Assembly (NCBI GenBank): GCA_028671895.1
Contig: CM053813.1
Location: forward strand, 46,470,501 to 46,534,500
From: Oenanthe sinensis
Taxonomy: Eukaryota; Streptophyta; Magnoliopsida; Apiales; Apiaceae
Length of the DNA stretch: 64,000 bases
Direction: 5' to 3'
In this document: piece by piece, positions 36,401-47,897 of the stretch
Layout of the letters: each line of letters starts with the position of its first letter
Position numbering within the stretch: the first letter of the stretch is position 1
Program-made: the position numbers and the translations under genes
Notes under the pieces: model-generated
The model's database searches: none
Told to the model about the DNA's origin: nothing
Seen by the model: the letters and a program-made list of their open reading frames with translations, nothing else

Positions 36401-39400
36401 ATGAATTAGCTAAAAATATCTATCATATCAATGTTGAATGTAAATATGTAAAAAATGTACAATCAATATTTACACTTTGGCTTGCAGAACAAGAGGCAAA
36501 CAAAAGGGGAAATATATTAAAGGAAGAAGATAAAGATGTGATTATGACACTGATTAATGCAGTCAAACGTTCCAGCAATGCAGACCCAGCATCAGATAAA
36601 AGTTTTGAAGCATTTTTCAATAGAACTGACGAGCAAAACCGCACTGTCTTAGAATTAGCAGTGGAGCTGAATGCAATGGACCTCATTAAATTAATATTAG
36701 CAGAAGATCCATCTTACCGACGTGGAAATAAAAAAAATAATCTTATGCGTTTAATAAAGAAAGCCATTGTTGAGGACCACATGAACATTGTCAAATTGCT
36801 CACCAAAGATAACAGAGCTAGTATTGACGGCCCAGTCGATTTGTTTCTTGCTATGAAGAAACACGAAAAAGGTACGAAGTGTATATATATATTTTTATAT
36901 TTAACTACAATTCACTTTATTTTATAAACTTTATACAAATCACCAATTATAATGATGATAAGTGTCTAATAATATCATACAAATAATCAAATCATCAATA
37001 ACTACTTTAAAAATTACATGATAACATAATATAAAAAATAAAAAAATATGACAGACACAAACCGCCAATAACTATTATAGAAGTGGAAGACTAATTTTAT
37101 TGATATCTAAGTTGGTTATATTATAAGCTACTGAGAAGTATTTATAAACAAGGTTTAGTCGACGTATATAAACAAAAACAAAATTGACCAAGTACGAATC
37201 CTATTATATAAACTATTATTGATATGTGACTTAATAGCTAAGGAAAGAGAGTTCTTGTATTGTTATTTATGTCTAATACTGACTTGTGCGTATATTCATC
37301 TTGAGAATCAGCATTCTTAAACCCTCGTCCCTCTAAGTGCGTATATTATAAGCTATTGAGAAGTATTTATAAACAAGGTTTAGTCGACATATTATACATA
37401 ACAAACAAAAACAAAATTGACCAAGTACGAATGCTATTATATAAACTATTATTGATATATGACTTAATAGCTAAGGAAAGAGAGTTCTTGTACTGTTATT
37501 TATGTCTAATACTGACTTGTGCGTATATTCATCTTGAGAATCAGCATTCTTAAACCCTCATCCCTGTAAGTTGAGTCACACTAGAATTAAATACACCGAT
37601 GATTGGAACCACCATGAACTTTAGTAAAGATGTCATCTAACTGAAAGTTGGTTGAAATTTTTTGAGGTAGAATGATACCAGTTTGAACCTTTTCATGAAC
37701 AAAGTGCAATCAAGCTCGATATGTTTAGTACCAACATGCTAAATTGGATTTAAAGCAATATTAATTGCTACTTGATTATCACAAAACACAAGAACAACAC
37801 CAAGAACATATATGTACGTGTAAATCTGATAACAAATATTTCAATCACGTGATTTTAATAGTGATATAGGTTAATACACGATATTTAGCCTAAGGTGAAC
37901 TCATAGAAGTGACAATATGTTTCTTAGTCTGCCAAGAAATTAATGAAAAATAAAGAATGATATAATATTTAGTTATAGAACGAGCAGTGGGGGTATAACT
38001 CCTCAGTCACTGTCATAATAACCTGTGATACTGAGTGAATTAGAAGAGTGAGAAAATAAACCTAAACCAGTTGTGCATTTCAAGTATCTCAAGAATATGA
38101 ACTAAATTAGTAAGAGTATCAATATTAGGAGGGAGTTGTATCTAATCATCATCATCTAAAAAAGTGGAAATTATCAATCACGTGATTTTAATAGTGATAT
38201 AGGAGGGTATGATATGGGTGTAAAATTATCATATGAATTGTTAGTAGAAGATGAAGCATAAATTCTATCATAATTGTACCATGTGTCGAGGAAATAAAGA
38301 TAGAAAAAGTAGTAGAATGATTATTAGTGAAAAATGGGAAATTGTTTCATTGAAAACAACATGTCTAAAAGTGAAATGTTATTTAGTTTTTAGATTTAGT
38401 AGTTAGTACATTTTGATACCATGATAATATCCCAAGAAGACAGAACTAACAACTCTAGGAGAAAATATGTTATTGACATGCAGAGAAGCATAACATAAGC
38501 ACCCACAAATCTTTAATGAGAATAATCTTGAGGATGATTATGCAAACATTCAAAAGGAGTTTTAAACAGGCTGATTATCTATTCATAGACACGATGCGAG
38601 ACCAAATATCTTTTTTATAACTATTTTAGATATTCATAGTAACTCTCTTGTGTAACATACCCTCCCCAAAATAAGACCACGAGTTACTTATCAAACCATA
38701 AACCTGTAAATAGAGCACTGAATACCACCTTACAATACTTAAATATGTACAATAAATCTTCAAAATAATTCAAATCAATAAATGCGAATTAAACGAAATC
38801 TGTAATTATAAATAGTGTCTAAATAATATCTACAAGTCAAAAATTCTTAATGAGCTGTAATAAGGGTATGTTTTCATCACATAGCCTGAGATTCTCCTAA
38901 GTACTTGCTAGAAAAAAGAATAAGACATTAGTCAAACTTGACAAGAAACAAGATATATGATTAGAATATAGTCTCTAAAATAAGAAACAAGATATATAAT
39001 TTGATAGTTGATAGTAAAACAGTAAATTTTTAAAGCAAAGATGGAGTAACAAGGGGTTAAGATATTTAATACCTAAATCAAAATAGATAAAGTACACCCC
39101 ACGTATTCTCAGACAAATATCAAAATGGTCAAAACTCGACTCATAAGCTATTAGAAGGATAAGTCATGACTGATAATCACATTGTCACGGAGGTGTCATG
39201 CCACTAGTGTCGCAATGACATGGATTTAGTACTCCTATAACTAATTAAGTCAATATACCATATATCACTCTAATAGTTCAAATAAAATAATTTCACAATT
39301 TTAAAAATCAATTGTAATAGATTCAAATATTCTATGCAGATATGTAACATAATAATTTTTTAACATTAAAAAAATAGATATTTAAATATTTTAAAATAGA

Positions 39401-40549
39401 TTTTAAAACAATTTTTGGAAGATCAAAATAGTTGAAAACGGATAATAACGAAAGAAATAAATTTGAGTACAAAATGAATCGAATATAAATAATCTTAAAA
39501 AAATTGATGCCGGATAAAAATGGACGAAATCCATATCTCAAAAATAACAATCTCAAACACTAACTAAAATCCACAAAGATTCACTAAACTCTCAGCTCCC
39601 GATTCAATTTATAAAAGAATATAATACATTAACGATTTTGACCGATTTTTGACCATTTAAACCAAATTTTGATCATTTTAACCGATTTTTTCATCTCGCC
39701 CTATTTTTGACATATTTTATAAAAAATGTTCTTTGACCCGCGATTTCCGATTAATCAAGACGGGACCCGTCCGTCTAATGATTAATCACAACAGACGTTG
39801 TATTTTAGAACACTACTTCTAATATATACTATATTATTAAAACCGAAAGATTAAAAATTTGGTAGTCGGTGGTCCTTGCCGATATTTAGGCCGGATAGTT
39901 ATTATTAGACCTAATTTTTAAACACTAATTTCCTAACTAAAATACATCCAACATTAATCTCCTGAATGAAACACATCTTTAAACAAAAGATACAAACATT
40001 ATACTATTAAAATATAAATAAAATATATGAAATATATACATATAACATTAAATAAAATTTAAATTATTATTATAAAAATAAAAATATATTCAAATAATAT
40101 AAAGAAAATATTAAAATAATTTGATCCGTACATCGCACGTGATATAAACTAGTATTTAATTACATTAATGATGTAAAATCAATCCATCTCCTCATATGAT
40201 AATCTATTAAATAATCAAGATAACATGTATGTATTTATGTCTACATCATAGAGAGGTCAGCGTAGAATCTAATAAATTTTTATATAAGATTTTATAGTAT
40301 TTTATTCTTTATATAAGGATTTTATTTATGTAGTAATGATCAATACACACACATACACACACACACACATATATATATATATGCCTTAGAGATTTGAGTG
40401 CCTTAAACGAATTTTTGAAATGATATTTGTTTTTATAAGGTTCTAAAATAAATAAATTTTAAAACATATATAATACATATATATACAATTTTTTGGTGCT
40501 CTTATCGTGATATTGCTCTCACTTTGGTCGCCTTACCCCATGGTTGACC

Positions 40550-40602
<53 letters not shown>

Positions 40603-43600
40603 TAATTTATAATCCGTGCGATACACGGATTTCTTCAAAATTTTTAATATATTTAAAATAAATTGAATACTTTGAGCGGTGATTAAATTAAGATATTTAG
40701 ATTGTCTTTGATATAAAATTTATAATAGATAGAAGAATAATAATATTATATCATTCTTGTGATGCAACTAATTAGTTGTTATTTTAAAACTTAAAATAGA
40801 TAAAATAATATTATAAAATTAGTTAAATTCAATTATGAGTGATAATTTTAAATGTAGTGAATAGTTTGAGATTGATTAATTGAGAAATTTAGATAGTAGT
40901 TAGTATATAATTTTAATAAAATTAAATATAGATAAAAATAATAATATTATTATTATATTCATGAAATTTATTTAATTGATTGATATTTTAAATGAATTAA
41001 AGAGTTTGAGCGGTGATGAAACTGAATTCTGTAAATAGATTGTATTTAAGACAACTACATTAAATAAAAAGTATAAATTTTAATATAAGTATAAATTTTA
41101 TGTTATTATTTAGATAAAATATAATATTAAGATTTAATTTTAGGTGAAAAAAATGAGTGATAACCAAAATATAGATTTTATATATTTAATTTTTTTGAAA
41201 GTTTAATAGGATTTTAAAAGAAATAATAGTTTATAATTTTAATAGAGTTTAAAGAGTTTGAGGAACATTGAGATTGAGATATATAATTCAACTGTATTGG
41301 TTGTATTGGTTACAGTTATTTGTACTACTATATTATCTATACTATATTACTATAACCAATATTATATTATAAATAAAATAAATTATATAATTTTAATATT
41401 TTTTGGAAAGTGTTACCAACCAACCAAACCAATAATGAGTTTTATATCAAACTGCTCACTCATATCATAAAAAATTATCAAGTAACTATACAATCTCCAC
41501 GACGACTCATTTACACCACTAAAATGTCAAAATATATCACCCGTTAAAAATTTGACGATCAATGTTAAGATCATGGATTGACAGTTAATATGTTAATTAT
41601 ACACGCTATGTGGAAAAAGGAAAAAAATAATTAAATAACACATCATTGATTAAACAAATAGAAAAAATAAAAAGTAAATACGTTGTTATGGTAAAACACA
41701 TGTATTACAAATCGATATTTTTCGACGTTCATGATATCCGTAAATGAACATTTATACCACAATTGTAATTGACGAAGTCTACGACATAGCATATTTAGAA
41801 TATTTTTATTATAGACGTATATGATGATATATACATGAGTAACTAAAAAATTACATACAACTAGTTGTTATATGCCATCTTAATAGACACTTGACATGTT
41901 ATCACATTTTTCACATTAATCGTCAAATTTTTTTAAAAAAATTAACGGAATGATATATCTTAATAGTTTAGTAGCTTAAATGAGTCGTCATGCAGATGTG
42001 GTAGTTGATATTTTTTTGTGAGAAGGTTTACCAGTTTCATATAAAACCCAACCAACGATAAATCTTTGCTTATAATAATATAGTAGATATATTTATTTAT
42101 TTTTAATTTTTTCTCCTTCAGAATCTGTGTTAGACCTCTTGCAAAATAAGAAACAGCTAGTAATTTTTGCCGATGAAGAAGGATGGACACCACTTCACTA
42201 TGCTGCATATCACGAATTTGATTCAGTACTTAAAGATATAACTAAAATGATGCAAGAAGCGCATGGAAATTTTTACCAACTTGAGTACCGAGAAGGGGTA
42301 TTAACACCATTCCATCTAGCAGCTGAAAAGGGATATACTTCTACCCTGGTACAACTTACGCAACTATGGCCAGATTCGTCTTCTGCCTACACAGCTGTTA
42401 ACAAAAATGGACAAAACATTTTGCACTTGGCTGCAGCTCAAGAAAACAAAGAAATGATACGGGGGATTTTAGAACATTGTCCAAAAATGCATAAGGATGC
42501 AATTGTCAACAGGGGAGATAACCAAGGCAACACACCTCTCCATATACTTGCCTCCAACGGTTGTTTCACTCCAGAACTCATAAAATATGAAGGGCTCAAT
42601 ATAAAGTGCAAAAACAACACAGGAAGGACCCCACACGACATGCTATACTCGGATAGTGAAATAATTAACGATCAGGTACGTACGTACGCAGAGCCCTAAT
42701 TTTTACTACGAAAACTTGTTTAGGTAACCAAAAAGTTACAACACAATACTTTTTTACTAGTTTAATTTTTCTTTGAAAGAATTATTAGTTTTATTCTTTG
42801 TTATGTAAATTCAAGAATTGCCTTTGAAACCTCAGAGACTAGAATCTATTTGTTTCAGAGCATAATTCAAATCGGCTGTAATAACAGAACCGCTTTTGTG
42901 TTGTGAATTACTATGATTTTTTGGGGTACTATTTAAGCATTCGTTCGCCTGATCTATAGGTACGAATCAAAATTGCACTCGATATTATCGAGAGTAATAA
43001 GTCTGGGAAGTTTGGGATGAAGTTTTGGCGGAAAGGCGTAAAAGAAATAAAGCACAACTCGGAAGTAGTGCTCTCGAGTACACGGGCGAAGAAAGATGCT
43101 AAATTTAATACAGCTAGGAAAGTGTTGATGGATGAAAAGTATAGTAAGAAAAAAAAAGATTTAGAACCATATAAGAACAGGACCAACACGCAAATAATAG
43201 TTACTGCACTTATAACTACAGTAACTTTCACGGTTGGATTTACTATGCCGGGTGGTCTCCGCCAAAGCGGAGAAAAAGATGAAGGATCGGCAATTCTTTC
43301 TAAAAAGAAAGCTTTTAATGCATGTATGGTATCGGATGCATTAGCTCTACTACTGTCAACATCTTCTTTGTTCTTCTACTTTCTTCAATCAATGAATGAA
43401 GATCCTCGCCAAGTGTCAATACTCAATGCTGCATCAACTGTGCTCAACATTTTTTCTATTGTAACAATGATGTTGACTTTTATTACAGGAACATATGTGG
43501 TGTTATTCCGCTCACAAACCCTTGCCATCACCATTTGCACCATCGGTTCCGTCTTCTTTCTTCTTCTTATCATTGTTCTAACGATTAAGGTGGTACATGA

Positions 43601-43631
43601 TTGTCTGGTAGTAAAAAGGAATATAGATTGA
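33478..43631 (+). CDS. ankyrin-repeat / PGG-domain membrane protein (ACD6-like architecture)
   Basis: Four exons with matched phases: 33478-34072, 36488-36871, 42122-42675 and 42960-43631, giving 2,205 nt and 734 aa. Exon 1 begins MDNLDALYDAAIAGNADA and carries about four ankyrin repeats (TALCWAAYFGH, TALYTAAKRGH, KTPIYIAAERGY, TALHAAIKN). Exons 2 and 3 add more (TVLELAVELN; GWTPLHYAAYHEF, TPFHLAAEKGY, NGQNILHLAA, GNTPLHILAS). Exon 4 has a basic linker, MPGG at residues 607-610 and four hydrophobic helices (about 588-607, 634-653, 670-692, 699-721), a plasma- or endomembrane-anchored topology. The architecture is that of the ACD6 family, known for roles in defence and cell death; the exact function here is inferred. 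All frames are open. Introns 1 and 2 (2.4 and 5.25 kb) are swollen by transposons compared with the sister gene at 51783. Confidence 0.85.
34073..36487 (+). other. intron 1 of the 33478 ankyrin gene
   Basis: Only the last 430 bp or so (from about 36060, CAGCTTAATTAGATATATAAC) resemble the homologous intron at 52381-53109. The interval of about 1.97 kb before that is extra sequence relative to the sister gene. It contains a minus-strand Helitron 5' end near 34590-34640 (ACCACCGACCAAATTT ... TAATAATATAGTATAGA), matching the Helitron family at 39823. No coding segment is seen. Confidence 0.6.
37118..37572 (-). repeat. tandem pair of about 226-bp copies, probable LTR of the antisense copia
   Basis: 37118-37343 and 37344-37572 are nearly identical (TATTATAAGCTA.TGAGAAG ... 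CATCTTGAGAATCAGCATTC). One diverged copy is at 53979-54170 in the sister gene. They lie directly downstream, on the minus strand, of a copia RNase H remnant, which is the expected place for a 3' LTR. An LTR-like sequence in tandem could come from unequal recombination. Confidence 0.7.
37573..38620 (-). mobile_element. antisense Ty1/copia remnant in intron 2
   Basis: The minus strand reads RNase H signatures (CDNQVAINIALNP, GTKHIELDC, then QLDDIFTK; about 37620-37800). Further 5' on that strand it reads integrase C-terminal motifs (SVFLGYYHG, RHVVFNE, TPFEC-like; about 38340-38575). Reverse transcriptase is missing between them, so there is an internal deletion. Frames are broken. The sister intron keeps only the far end (PDIFTK-type sequence at about 54190-54240), so the insertion predates the block duplication. 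Confidence 0.8.
38621..39822. other. intron 2 stretch without recognised genes
   Basis: The left part holds TGTAACATACCCTCCCC near 38651 and an inverted-looking GTCACGGAGGTGTCATG / CAATGACATGG pair near 39185-39225. Both are suggestive of retrotransposon LTR sequence but not enough to assign. 39600-39800 (GACCGATTTTTGACC..., GATTAATC) resembles 54690-54860 in the sister intron. Confidence 0.5.
39823..40152 (+). mobile_element. small Helitron with a visible empty site in the sister gene
   Basis: Starts TATATACTATATTATTAAAA and ends CCGTACATCGCACGTGATATAAACTAG, with A before and T after. The sister intron reads straight from TTCTAA into TATTTAA at 54874/54875. Insertion between A and T with no target duplication is the Helitron rule. 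330 bp, non-coding. The 5' end is TA rather than the canonical TC. Confidence 0.82.
40345..40382. repeat. (CA)n(TA)n microsatellite
   Basis: Compound dinucleotide tract in intron 2 of the 33478 gene. Confidence 0.95.
40554..40600. repeat. (TA)n microsatellite
   Basis: About 23 TA units ending directly at the left border of the Helitron at 40602. Confidence 0.95.
40602..42087 (-). mobile_element. probable minus-strand Helitron of about 1.5 kb
   Basis: The left border carries, reverse-complemented, a 3'-type hairpin ATCCGTGTATCGCACGGAT, then TATAAATTAG (CTAG mutated). The right border reads, reverse-complemented, TCTACTATATTATTATAAGC, a 5'-type end. The sister intron lacks the whole stretch: its sequence passes from GGATGTTATTTATATATGG to the exon 3 acceptor in about 45 bp. 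AT-rich, with no RepHel domain, so non-autonomous. Confidence 0.6.
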
Positions 43632-44545
43632 GTCATTACTATTTGCGTCATTGTTCTATTGATCAAGTAAAAGAAGTAGCCTGTCGGTATTTCCATTTGT
43701 TTTTATGAATTTTCAATTTTCTTGATGTATTGTACATGACTCGAAAGTCACGGGATCTGTATCTGGACAAAGGAGGGCATTAGGTGTTGTATTGTAGTTA
43801 CCAAAATCAAATGATGAGTAATGATGTATTACACATTTGTACCCAATACATGTTTACCAGAGTGTTAATGATCTCGATAATAAGTGTAGTATCAAGAACC
43901 TGAAGTTTTGTTTAGGCTTCACTAGATCATGTGTTTTTAATTAATTATTTCCAAAGTATAAATTACAAAATCTCCATCATAAAGCAGAAGAAGAGAGGAT
44001 TATAACTCTCTAGCTATCAAATTAAAGTTGCATAAGAAGTTGGAAGCCTAACTATCATACCCCGCGTTTCTATTCATTTTATATCTAATTAGTATTCAAA
44101 GTGGGATGACATTGGGGATGATTGCATTGCACACCTATAAAAAGCTACAATAGTAGTTTTATTGTCAAATATTCGTAATTTTTTGAATTTGGCGTAACTA
44201 CCTCTTCTCTCTTGATGATCAAGAGTTAGAGTGACCGAGTTAAATGTATGCATGAGTATGATTATTTAGCTCTTCTTTCATTGGTTAATCATATTCTATC
44301 CAATTGCAGATTTCTACGCCACAAACTAACCATGGATTCATTAGGTGTCACAATGTATAAGAAATGATGTAACAAGTTGTTTGTATAACCAATCATCGAT
44401 TTCCACACAAGCGATCCAATGGAGTACCTGCTTCATCATTGAAGAACTGTAAAATTTCTCTGTACAAAAGTTGTGTTGCTGAATGAAGAGGACCCTACTT
44501 TATTATTGAAGTTCTTGTAGTAAAATCTCAAACTAGTGGTTACTA
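43632..44545. other. region between the ankyrin gene and LHCB1, duplicated at 56547
   Basis: Nearly identical to 56547-57460, with isolated substitutions. It contains the ankyrin 3' UTR and the distal LHCB1 promoter. No gene is recognised. Confidence 0.75.
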
Positions 44546-44630
44546 GATAAGAAATAGATATAAAATCTTGACAACCAATGAAAGATCAGATAATGATCTT
44601 ACAAGATATACTAGTTTTCTATGTATAAAA
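44546..44630 (+). promoter_or_regulatory. LHCB1 promoter elements
   Basis: GATAAG (44546-44551), CCAAT (44575-44579), further GATA-type words (AGATCAGATAATGATC) and TATAAAA (44624-44630) stand 81-165 bp before the ATG. A CCAAT-GATA-TATA order is characteristic of light-regulated LHCB promoters. The assignment rests on motifs and spacing only. Confidence 0.65.
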
Positions 44631-44710
44631 ATAGCCAACCTTTACCATTCTTTCATCACCAAACTATCTAACAACATCAACAAATATCCCTCTCTTTTGT
44701 TTACAGTACA

Positions 44711-45505
44711 ATGGCTGCTTCAACAATGGCCCTTTCTTCCCCAGCTTTGGCTGGAAAGGCAGTCAAAGTAGCTCCATCTTCATCAGAGCTCTTTGGAAAT
44801 GGAAGAGTTTCAATGAGAAAGACTGTCAAGGCACCAGTGTCTAACAGCCCATGGTACGGTCCAGACCGTGTTAAGTACTTGGGACCATTCTCTGGTGAAG
44901 CCCCATCTTACCTTACTGGTGAATTTCCAGGTGACTATGGCTGGGACACTGCTGGGCTTTCAGCTGACCCTGAGACTTTTGCCAAGAACCGTGAACTTGA
45001 AGTCATCCACTCTAGATGGGCCATGCTTGGAGCCCTTGGCTGTGTCTTCCCTGAGCTCTTGGCTCGTAATGGTGTCAAGTTTGGTGAGGCAGTGTGGTTC
45101 AAGGCCGGATCACAAATTTTTAGCGAGGGTGGACTTGACTACTTGGGTAACCCAAGCTTGGTCCATGCCCAAAGCATCTTAGCCATCTGGGCTACCCAAG
45201 TCATCTTGATGGGTGCTGTTGAGGGTTACCGTGTTGCTGGTGGGCCACTTGGGGAAATTGTCGACCCACTTTACCCCGGAGGAAGCTTTGACCCTTTAGG
45301 CCTGGCTGAAGATCCAGAGGCATTCGCAGAGCTTAAGGTGAAGGAGCTGAAAAATGGAAGACTAGCCATGTTCTCCATGTTTGGATTCTTTGTACAAGCT
45401 ATTGTGACCGGAAAGGGTCCACTAGAGAATTTAGCTGATCACCTTGCTGACCCTGTCAACAACAATGCCTGGGCCTTTGCCACTAACTTTGTTCCCGGAA
45501 AGTGA
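44711..45505 (+). CDS. LHCB1: light-harvesting chlorophyll a/b-binding protein LHCB1, copy 1
   Basis: A single-exon 264-codon gene encoding the major trimeric antenna protein of photosystem II, which binds chlorophylls a/b and xanthophylls in the thylakoid membrane. Residues 1 to about 35 form a Ser/Ala-rich chloroplast transit peptide. The mature N-terminus has phosphorylatable Ser/Thr and the trimerisation motif WYGPDR (48-53). Helix B carries ELEVIHSRWAM (95-105) with the Glu/His/Arg ligands, helix C follows at about 155-175, and helix A carries KELKNGRLAM (211-220). The C-terminus DHLADPVNNNAW...VPGK is typical. Length and lack of introns fit LHCB1. It lies 1.1 kb downstream of the ankyrin gene and was copied with it (57625). 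Start chosen at MAASTMALSS, the conserved family start. Confidence 0.97.
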   Translation: MAASTMALSSPALAGKAVKVAPSSSELFGNGRVSMRKTVKAPVSNSPWYGPDRVKYLGPFSGEAPSYLTGEFPGDYGWDTAGLSADPETFAKNRELEVIHSRWAMLGALGCVFPELLARNGVKFGEAVWFKAGSQIFSEGGLDYLGNPSLVHAQSILAIWATQVILMGAVEGYRVAGGPLGEIVDPLYPGGSFDPLGLAEDPEAFAELKVKELKNGRLAMFSMFGFFVQAIVTGKGPLENLADHLADPVNNNAWAFATNFVPGK

Positions 45506-46156
45506 AATGTTTTCAATTTTACTTTTGTAGTTTGGGTAATCCGTGTCATGTAAATTGGTATGATCTTCTAATGCTAAAAGTATGATTCTTGCAGCGTTTC
45601 TAATTTCATTTAGCTTCTTCTTCTTAGAAGAGAAACAATTAGATCCTTAAAGAATAAAGGCTGTGTAGTTAAAATTCATTACTAATCAAGTAACAGCATA
45701 ACAAATTCAGAAACCAAGTGAAAACGTAACTATTTATTATATAAATTGTCCAAGGCCATGAAATGAAATGAGAAGAAAATGAAGCAAAATGTAACTAGAT
45801 CATTACATTTCCACTACTTTAAACTAAACACTGGTTCCTACCATTTTATACGAAAATGCATAAACGCATTTTGTCCATTATATATCTGGAAGTATAAATG
45901 GTCATGCATAGTAATGTTATGACTCATTGGTCTATGAATATGGTCTTGAAGATGATTGTTTTGTCCAGGCTAGCGGTGCAGTTTGTTGCCTGCTGTCTTG
46001 TAATTATTTGATTAGTTAAAATAAAATATGGATTTTGAAACAAAAAACACAGATGTAATAAAAACAAATTGAATCACACAGATGTATTTTAGATTTCCTA
46101 CTTCCATTAGCAATTTATCCATCCATCACTAATGTTCACCAGAGATATTAATACAG
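45506..46156. other. LHCB1 3' flank and spacer
   Basis: The first 105 bp or so match 58419-58528 (end of the duplicated block). The remainder is AT-rich spacer with no recognised gene up to the Ycf23 relic. Confidence 0.65.
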
Positions 46157-47897
46157 GGAGGAGCAACTCATGTGGACATTGCCTGTGACCCTGATTTGGT
46201 GAAGCTTGCAACAAGTTTAACTTCTCTTCCAGTAAGTAGGTATTTTTATGTAGTATTATTTTCGATAGGGGTTTGAATCCTCACTTCCCCTCCTTGTATG
46301 CTTAAAAATCGGATGCATTGAAGACTATGTCACATGCCCAAGAAAGGATTATAATACTGTATACAGTTTTTTGTAAAACATTTATATTTTATGAATTCCT
46401 ATTTGGCAGATCTGTGTTTCATCCATTGATCCAGCAGCATTTCCAGCTGCCATTGAAGCTGGAGCTGTGATGGTTAGATAACTAACTTGCTTGTAATCGT
46501 TTTACTTATAATTTAATCTATCATTTTACAAGTTCAGGAGCTGACCTATATTTAGTTATATTAAGATTAAATTATCGGTGGAGGGCTATTTCTATACCTT
46601 TTTTTCATTTTCAAGTTTTGTTTTACAAATATGCTGGTAATTTTATGTAGGTGGAGATAGGAAACTATGATTCCTTCTACGAGACAGGTGTGACTTTTTC
46701 TCCAGAGGAGGTATAATATTCCAGGAACATATTGTCTCATTACAGTCTAAGTTTACTTTTGCGAGTGTGTACAACTTTTATGTAACCCTCGCTCTTGGTT
46801 TTCAGATACTGAACCTGACATGAGAGACCAAGAGAATTCTTCCTTCTGTTGCACTGTCTGTTACTGTGCCTCACACACTAAGCCTACCTGATCAGGTTCT
46901 CTAAAGAAAAAGCGTTTTCACAATAGAGCATAAGATAATACCAAAGTAGGTTTATCAATTGAAACTAAAACTTCATTTGCATGAAATTAGATCAAGCTAG
47001 CTAAACAGTTGGAACAGGAAGGGGTTGATGTTATCCAGATTGAAGGAGGAAAATACTCGAGTCCAACAAAATCTGGTTTTCTTGGATTGATTGAGAAGGT
47101 ACATGCTTCCATCTTTGTTTGCATCATATTTCGTGTGTAGATTTATACCATAACGAACTCACAAAGTCACACAAGTAGAAAGGCTTATGTGGCTTCTTTT
47201 TATTTCATTTAGTAAAGATTTAAGAACAAAGTGAACCAATCTGTTTATATTTAGTTGAAATTTCAGCGAATAAGATCCGATCCACTGTCTATTTACAAGA
47301 ATATTGCAATAATGCAAGTCAGCTCATTATTTAGTCATTTTATTTGATTTTACTCTGTGTGTTGTACCCTAGTCCAGTTCCGTTGATGTGAAAACTGTGA
47401 AAACCTAAAGCATCATATATCTGAAATTGGTGGTTTGTAACTTTCCATTCTGTAATAAAACATGTCATGCACCAATGATACTATTGTTTTCAACTTGGGT
47501 GAAATTTCTTTCTTGTTTATTTAGGCAACACCAACCCTAGCAGCTGCATATTCCATTTCATGAGCTGTCAAGATCCCTGTCATGTGTTCATCTGGTCTAA
47601 GTGCAGTTACAGCACCAATGGCCATCACAGCAAGGGCTGCCGGTGTGGTAAGTGTCTCATTCACTTGTATTCTATCTTCATCAAAATATTATATTGTTAA
47701 AACTTTGTAACCTTTTTCTTTATTTTTCACAATATAAGATTATTCTTTGTATTTTGTCTAAACAGGGTGTTGGTTCTGCAATTAACAAGCTCAATGATGT
47801 CATTGCGATGATTGCAGAGGTCAGAAGCATTGCCAATTCCCTGGAAGTGTGTAGTGATAGTTCAAATCTTGCAGAGATGAAACATCTGAAATTGTAG
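46157..47897 (+). pseudogene. ycf23: Ycf23 / DUF561 gene relic, 5'-truncated, two in-frame stops
   Basis: Seven exon-like segments with GT-AG borders, all in phase 0: 46157-46231 (GGATHVDIACDPDLV), 46410-46472 (ICVSSIDPAAFPAAI), 46651-46710 (VEIGNYDSFYETG), 46806-46895, 46991-47098 (GVDVIQIEGGK), 47525-47647 and 47766-47897 (GVGSAINKLNDV, ending in TAG). This is the TIM-barrel-like Ycf23 (DUF561) protein, plastid-encoded in red-lineage algae and nuclear with a transit peptide in land plants. The N-terminal exons are absent, and TGA interrupts at 46821-46823 and 47561-47563, both where CGA (Arg) would fit. Splice sites are intact, so loss seems fairly recent. A working copy may exist elsewhere. 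Confidence 0.8.

Noticed and set aside
44868..45182. 104-codon alternative frame inside LHCB1 (also at 57782-58096 and on the minus strand at 59957-60220)
   Set aside because: Shadow frame of a highly conserved, GC-richer coding sequence. The LHCB1 frame is unquestionable.
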